The notes beneath the pieces are model-generated. The model worked only from the letters and a program-made list of their open reading frames with translations. It did not search any database and was not told where the DNA came from. Positions 60,451 through 64,000 of a DNA stretch of 64,000 nucleotides are shown here, piece after piece. The position numbers and the translations under genes were made by a program. The stretch comes from an uncultured Pelagibacteraceae bacterium (lineage in GTDB: Bacteria; Pseudomonadota; Alphaproteobacteria; Pelagibacterales; Pelagibacteraceae). The first letter of the stretch is position 1, and every line of letters starts with the position of its first letter. The DNA is taken from assembly GCA_902590915.1 (NCBI GenBank), contig CACIYQ010000004.1, positions 1-64,000 of the forward strand. Direction: 5' to 3'.

Positions 60451-61314
60451 ATGAAGATTAAAAAATTTTCAAACAAACCTTCAGATATAAATGAAAGAAT
60501 TGGTGCAAAGCCTGTTGTTTGTTATCCAAATAATAATATTGATGAAAATAATTTAAATATTTTGCATATAACGAGAAAAAATTTGATTAAGAAAAATGAA
60601 ATTATTATTCCTCCTAGAGATGCTAAAACTTTTAAAGTTCAAAAAGGTGAGTTTTTTAGGATTGAAAGCATTGACGGACCTCAAGTTGGAGATTTAAATC
60701 TCTTTAATTTTAGTAATTTGAATGAAAAATTTTATTCAGGAAAAACAAGAGCTCTTTATGGGACACATCTTTCTGTTGGTGATAAAATGTTTAGTAGTTT
60801 TCCTTATTTAAGATCTTTGGCAACTATTACATGGGATACCTTGGATTGGTATGACTATGATGGAGATGGGGGATCAGTGCATGATGTAATTGGCACTAGG
60901 TGTGATCCCTATACCTCAAAGCTCCTTTCAGGTAATGATTACCATTATTGCTGTCATTCGAATTTAACTAGAGCTTTAGTTAAAGAAAAAAAACTAATAA
61001 TTGATGAAGCTGAAAAGATAGTACATGATGTTTTGAATGTATTCATGCTAACAGGATTTACCAATGACACAAAACAATATTTTATGAAAGCAAGCCCTGT
61101 AAGACCAGGTGATTATCTAGAATTTTTTGCAGAAATAGATTTATTAGGAGCGTTGTCGGCTTGTCCAGGAGGAGATTGTGGATCCGAGCATTCTTCTGAT
61201 ATTGCTAAATGTTATCCATTGAAAGTAAGTATATGGCAAGCAGAGGAAAAGTATTTAAAAGATTTAATTCAATCAGAAATTTCAAATTATGACAGAAGTC
61301 ATGGCATAGACTAA
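60451..61314 (+). CDS. DUF1989 (urea-carboxylase-associated) family protein
   Basis: The 287-residue protein has the DUF1989 core: IIPPRDAKTFKVQKGEFFRI, GPQVGDLNLFN, RSLATITWDT, TRCDPYTSKLL, HSNLTRAL and the Cys pair ALSACPGGDCGSEHSSDIAK. Relatives accompany urea carboxylase or act in purine/guanidine-related N metabolism; their mechanism is not settled. It starts 2 bases after cimA, but no urea genes are near, so role is unknown. Confidence 0.82.
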   Translation: MKIKKFSNKPSDINERIGAKPVVCYPNNNIDENNLNILHITRKNLIKKNEIIIPPRDAKTFKVQKGEFFRIESIDGPQVGDLNLFNFSNLNEKFYSGKTRALYGTHLSVGDKMFSSFPYLRSLATITWDTLDWYDYDGDGGSVHDVIGTRCDPYTSKLLSGNDYHYCCHSNLTRALVKEKKLIIDEAEKIVHDVLNVFMLTGFTNDTKQYFMKASPVRPGDYLEFFAEIDLLGALSACPGGDCGSEHSSDIAKCYPLKVSIWQAEEKYLKDLIQSEISNYDRSHGID

Positions 61315-61316
61315 CT

Positions 61317-62030
61317 ATGTCAAACAAAAATATTTCATTTATTATTCATAAACCTCAATTATCTGAAAATATAGGGGCGTGTGCACGAGCCATAAAAAAT
61401 TTTAATTTTCAAAAATTGATTGTTGTGGATCCTAAACCAATTTATCCTAATGATAAAATTTTAGCTACGGCAGTTGGTGCCAAAAACATAATCGCTAAAA
61501 GTAAAAATTATGAAAATTTAGAGCCAGCACTCAAAAATATTGATATTGTAATTGCTACATCTGCTAGATTCAGAAACAAAAATATTAAACACATTCAGCT
61601 AGAAGATCTTAAAAAGATAGATTTTACAAAAAGAGTTGCTTTTTTATTTGGTTCTGAGGCCTCAGGACTGTCAAATAATGAAATTAGTTATGCAAATTAC
61701 ACCCTTCAAATTCCTACTAACCCAGACTTTAAATCTCTAAATTTATCTCACAGTCTTATTATAATTGCCCAATTTGTTTACAGCATGTTAAAATCAAAGA
61801 ATTCTAATTTTAAAAAATCAAAAAAAGTAAAAGCAGCCTCAAAAAAAGATATATTATCAATGAAAAATCTATGCATAAAAAATTTAGAAGAGATAGGTTT
61901 TTTTAAACTTAAAGAGAAGAAGCCCATAATGCTTGAGAACTTGAGAAATATTTTTTATAAAATGGAATTATCTTCTAAGGAAACGCGTATTTTATCAAGC
62001 GTGTTTGCCAGTTTAGGAAAAAAAAAGTAA
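61317..62030 (+). CDS. trmJ: TrmJ-like SPOUT RNA methyltransferase
   Basis: The 237-residue SPOUT enzyme has FIIHKPQLSENIGACARAIKNF (motif 1 Asn/Arg), ATAVGAKNI, FLFGSEASGLSNNEI and LQIPTNPDFKSLNLSHSLIIIAQF (knot). It resembles TrmJ, which makes 2'-O-methyl at tRNA position 32, although other TrmH-type targets are possible. A short C-terminal extension of about 65 lysine-rich residues follows. Confidence 0.85.
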   Translation: MSNKNISFIIHKPQLSENIGACARAIKNFNFQKLIVVDPKPIYPNDKILATAVGAKNIIAKSKNYENLEPALKNIDIVIATSARFRNKNIKHIQLEDLKKIDFTKRVAFLFGSEASGLSNNEISYANYTLQIPTNPDFKSLNLSHSLIIIAQFVYSMLKSKNSNFKKSKKVKAASKKDILSMKNLCIKNLEEIGFFKLKEKKPIMLENLRNIFYKMELSSKETRILSSVFASLGKKK

Positions 62031-62052
62031 AATTAAAATTGATTATTATTGA

Positions 62053-62451
62053 TTGAATTTACAAAATATTTTACTGTGTATAATTTTTAAGAAAATTTCA
62101 TTTTCATTTGCTTTTCTCTTACTTACTTCCTGCGCGACTATAGTAAATGATGCTGAGGTTCCAGTAACTTTATCATTTAGTGATGGTAGTTCTGGAAGTT
62201 GTAATCTTTCAAATAAAAGAGCACAATATCAAGTTGATGTTCCTGGCACACACAGAGTTAGGCGTTCTGACGATGCCTTAAAATATGATTGCAAAACCGT
62301 AGAAGGTAAAACAGCATTTGGTAGCATTCCAAGCGAAATGGAAGGAGCTAAGCTTGCTGGAAGTGTTGTTTTTTTTGATTTAGGTATAACAGATTCAATT
62401 AATGACAAACATAGAACTTACACTCCTAATTTTACAATACCAATTAAGTAA
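62053..62451 (+). CDS. Putative lipoprotein
   Basis: The 132-residue protein has a lipoprotein signal with lipobox LLTSCA (lipidated Cys at about 27) and a beta-rich mature part with VPVTLSFSDGSSGSCNL, a second Cys in KYDCKTVEG and a glycine-rich hydrophobic segment (EMEGAKLAGSVVFFDLG) near the end. The layout recalls Ecm/OsmB-like small lipoproteins but I do not recognise a family. It starts with TTG 62053; a TGA immediately precedes it and no ATG is near. Confidence 0.65.
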   Translation: MNLQNILLCIIFKKISFSFAFLLLTSCATIVNDAEVPVTLSFSDGSSGSCNLSNKRAQYQVDVPGTHRVRRSDDALKYDCKTVEGKTAFGSIPSEMEGAKLAGSVVFFDLGITDSINDKHRTYTPNFTIPIK

Positions 62452-62492
62452 ATATAAAGGATCATAGATCAAGGAATGAGTTAAATCCTTGA

Positions 62493-62520
62493 TTGACAAA
62501 ACAATGAGTAGGTTTATAAC
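62493..62520 (+). promoter_or_regulatory. Sigma70-type promoter of rpsD
   Basis: TTGACA (62493-62498) and TATAAC (62515-62520) are 16 bases apart. Transcription should begin about 62526-62527, only some 5 bases before the rpsD ATG. A short inverted repeat (ATCAAGGA...TCCTTGAT) overlaps the region just upstream. Confidence 0.6.
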
Positions 62521-62531
62521 CCCCATATCAA

Positions 62532-63149
62532 ATGACAAAAAGATTAAACTCTAAACACAAAGTTGATAGAAGATTAAAGGTTAACCTTTGGGGAAGGCCA
62601 AAGAGTCCGTTTAACACTAGAGCTTATGGACCAGGACAACATGGTCAAACAAGAACGGCTAAGCCATCGGATTATGGAATTCAGTTACAGGCAAAACAAA
62701 AACTAAAAGCTTATTATGGCAATATAAATGAAAGACAATTTAGAAATATCTATAAAAAAGCTGTTATGCTTAAAGGTGACACAGGTGAAAATTTAATAGG
62801 TTTACTTGAAAGAAGACTGGATGCCGTCATTTATAGAGCAAAATTTGCAACAACAATTTTTTCAGCTAGACAGTTAATAAATCATGGACATGTGAAAGTT
62901 AATGGTAAAAAAGTTAATATTGGAAGTTATTTAGTCAAAGAAGAAGATTCAATAGAGATTAGAGATAAATCAAAACAATTAGCAATTATTGATATTGCCC
63001 TTGCTAATAAAGAAAGAGAAACACCCGAATATCTTCAAATGGATGAAAAAAATAAAAAATTGAAATTTGTTAGAGTTCCCAAATTTGAAGAAGTCCCGTA
63101 CCCAATTGTAATGGAACCGAACTTAGTGATTGAATATTATTCAAGATAA
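62532..63149 (+). CDS. rpsD: 30S ribosomal protein S4
   Basis: At 205 residues this matches S4. The start [20 protein letters not shown], the basic [12 protein letters not shown] segment and the S4 RNA-binding domain [14 protein letters not shown]...[22 protein letters not shown] (about 95-145) are clear. It nucleates 30S assembly on 16S rRNA. The ATG has no Shine-Dalgarno and a promoter lies close, so the mRNA may be nearly leaderless. A stand-alone rpsD outside the alpha operon is usual in alphaproteobacteria. Confidence 0.97.
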   Translation: MTKRLNSKHKVDRRLKVNLWGRPKSPFNTRAYGPGQHGQTRTAKPSDYGIQLQAKQKLKAYYGNINERQFRNIYKKAVMLKGDTGENLIGLLERRLDAVIYRAKFATTIFSARQLINHGHVKVNGKKVNIGSYLVKEEDSIEIRDKSKQLAIIDIALANKERETPEYLQMDEKNKKLKFVRVPKFEEVPYPIVMEPNLVIEYYSR

Positions 63150-64000
63150 TTGAGCCAAAAAATTTACAAAACTAGTTTTATTTTACTATTTATTTATTTA
63201 ATTACAGGTATCTACTTAAGTTTAAATGTGGGTATATCTCACGATGAATATCATGAGCAATTAAATTGGGAAGTTAATTTTAAAGCGATAAAAAACTTTT
63301 TTGAAACTGGAACTTATCAAGAATTACTTCAGTATAAAGATAGATATCATGGTGTTGGTTTTAATCTATTGAGCCAACCTTTTCAGTACTTAATTAAGGA
63401 TTTTTTATTAAAATATTTAGATATAAATGAATATGGGTCCATTTTAATATCTAAGCATACAATAGTTTTTATTTTATTTTTTATATCAGGATTATTTTTT
63501 TACAGAATATGTTTATTATTTTATAATGATAAAAGATTTGCATTAATCTCTTTATTTTTATTTTTATTATATCCTTATTTTTTTGGACATTCTTTGATCA
63601 ATCCTAAAGATATTCCATTTCTATCATTTTGGATTATAAGCACTTATATTTTATGTAAGATAATTCAAAAACTTCATAAAGACCAAGAAGTTCCCATTAA
63701 ATATATAGTTTATTTTGCTATTTCTACTTCATTTCTTATTTCAATAAGAATTGTTGGAATTTTAATTTTATTACAATTTTTAATTTTCATCATTACTTTT
63801 ATTGAAATTAAAAAAGCAAGTTTTTTAAATGTATTTAAAAATAATGTTAAAAATCTTTTAATATTAATATTTACCATTATTTTTTTTACGTACCTGTTAA
63901 ATCCTATATTCTGGCACGATCCGAAAGAAATAATCAATTCCTTTAAATGGATGAGCAAATATCAACAAGATGTAAGCACTTTGACACTTGGTGAATATAT
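63150..64000 (+). CDS. Membrane glycosyltransferase, GT39/PMT-like (partial)
   Basis: From TTG 63150, directly after the rpsD stop, an open frame of 283 codons runs off the right edge. It begins with a basic end and a TM helix. SHDEYHEQLNW, an acidic first periplasmic loop (His-Asp-Glu) typical of GT39/ArnT-type transferases that use lipid-linked sugars, follows. It has about seven TM segments in the visible part and the loop FFGHSLINPKDIPF. It would add a sugar to protein or lipid at the periplasmic side. The TTG start is inferred because no ATG lies early in frame. Confidence 0.75.
   Translation, partial: MSQKIYKTSFILLFIYLITGIYLSLNVGISHDEYHEQLNWEVNFKAIKNFFETGTYQELLQYKDRYHGVGFNLLSQPFQYLIKDFLLKYLDINEYGSILISKHTIVFILFFISGLFFYRICLLFYNDKRFALISLFLFLLYPYFFGHSLINPKDIPFLSFWIISTYILCKIIQKLHKDQEVPIKYIVYFAISTSFLISIRIVGILILLQFLIFIITFIEIKKASFLNVFKNNVKNLLILIFTIIFFTYLLNPIFWHDPKEIINSFKWMSKYQQDVSTLTLGEY

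Noticed and set aside
1-64000. CRISPR array, insertion sequence or prophage genes
   Set aside because: No spaced repeats, transposase, integrase or phage structural gene could be found on reading both strands; the tRNA islet is the only sign of mobility.

Overview
The window is strongly AT-rich (about 70% A+T by eye), has almost no intergenic DNA, and codes densely on both strands. It combines TauABC, a dimethylglycine-dehydrogenase-like enzyme, TRAP and tripartite tricarboxylate (TTT) uptake systems, DUF2061 and a SpeD-SpeE fusion. Together these point to a streamlined marine alphaproteobacterium of the SAR11 clade (Pelagibacterales). This is inferred from gene content and style; no rRNA is present to confirm it.

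Region 1 (1-15.5 kb) is centred on organosulfonates. It holds a rhodanese and MsrB; an HpsN-like (histidinol-dehydrogenase family) enzyme beside a phosphotransacetylase; a BASS-family transporter; and a double winged-helix regulator. A tauA-tauB-tauC-Ldh2 operon follows, with TauC carrying a very large extra domain. It is divergent from a rightward operon of taurine:pyruvate-type aminotransferase, alanine dehydrogenase and a DMGDH-like flavoenzyme. No sulfoacetaldehyde acetyltransferase (xsc) or other C-S-cleaving enzyme is visible. Two small, similar single-TM proteins lie inside and at the right edge of this block.

Region 2 (15.76-17.74 kb) is a small islet between a degenerate tRNA-Met copy and an intact tRNA-Met. 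It holds two secreted proteins and a third relic that share a nearly identical leader at DNA level, and similar short repeats lie just inside each end. It looks like the remnant of a tRNA-targeted element and is the most novel part of the window.

Region 3 (17.7-37.2 kb) starts with a polyamine/MTA salvage group (apt, MTA/SAH nucleosidase, SpeD-SpeE fusion) and a GT9 glycosyltransferase with DUF6165. PrpF comes next with two complete TTT transporters in tandem. After these come GT4, a thioredoxin-like protein, gamma-carbonic anhydrase, a tautomerase, aldehyde dehydrogenase with DUF779, GYD, a flavin-binding PdxH-like protein, a HIBADH-like dehydrogenase, an MFS carrier and rpoZ.

Region 4 (37.2-44.7 kb) has a class III CoA-transferase divergent from a TRAP operon that continues into dusA, a TauE/SafE permease and malonyl-CoA decarboxylase; a malonate-type pathway is plausible. 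Region 5 (44.8-64 kb) is mostly housekeeping: phosphoglucomutase/phosphomannomutase, nrdAB, methylcitrate-cycle prpC/prpB, gph, a GlmU reduced to its acetyltransferase half, glmS, class II DAHP synthase, nadE, cysS, citramalate synthase, DUF1989, a TrmJ-like methyltransferase, a lipoprotein, rpsD and a partial GT39-like membrane glycosyltransferase.

A recurring regulatory theme is that all four periplasmic binding-protein genes have a strong Shine-Dalgarno sequence and are followed by a terminator-like hairpin before their membrane-component genes.
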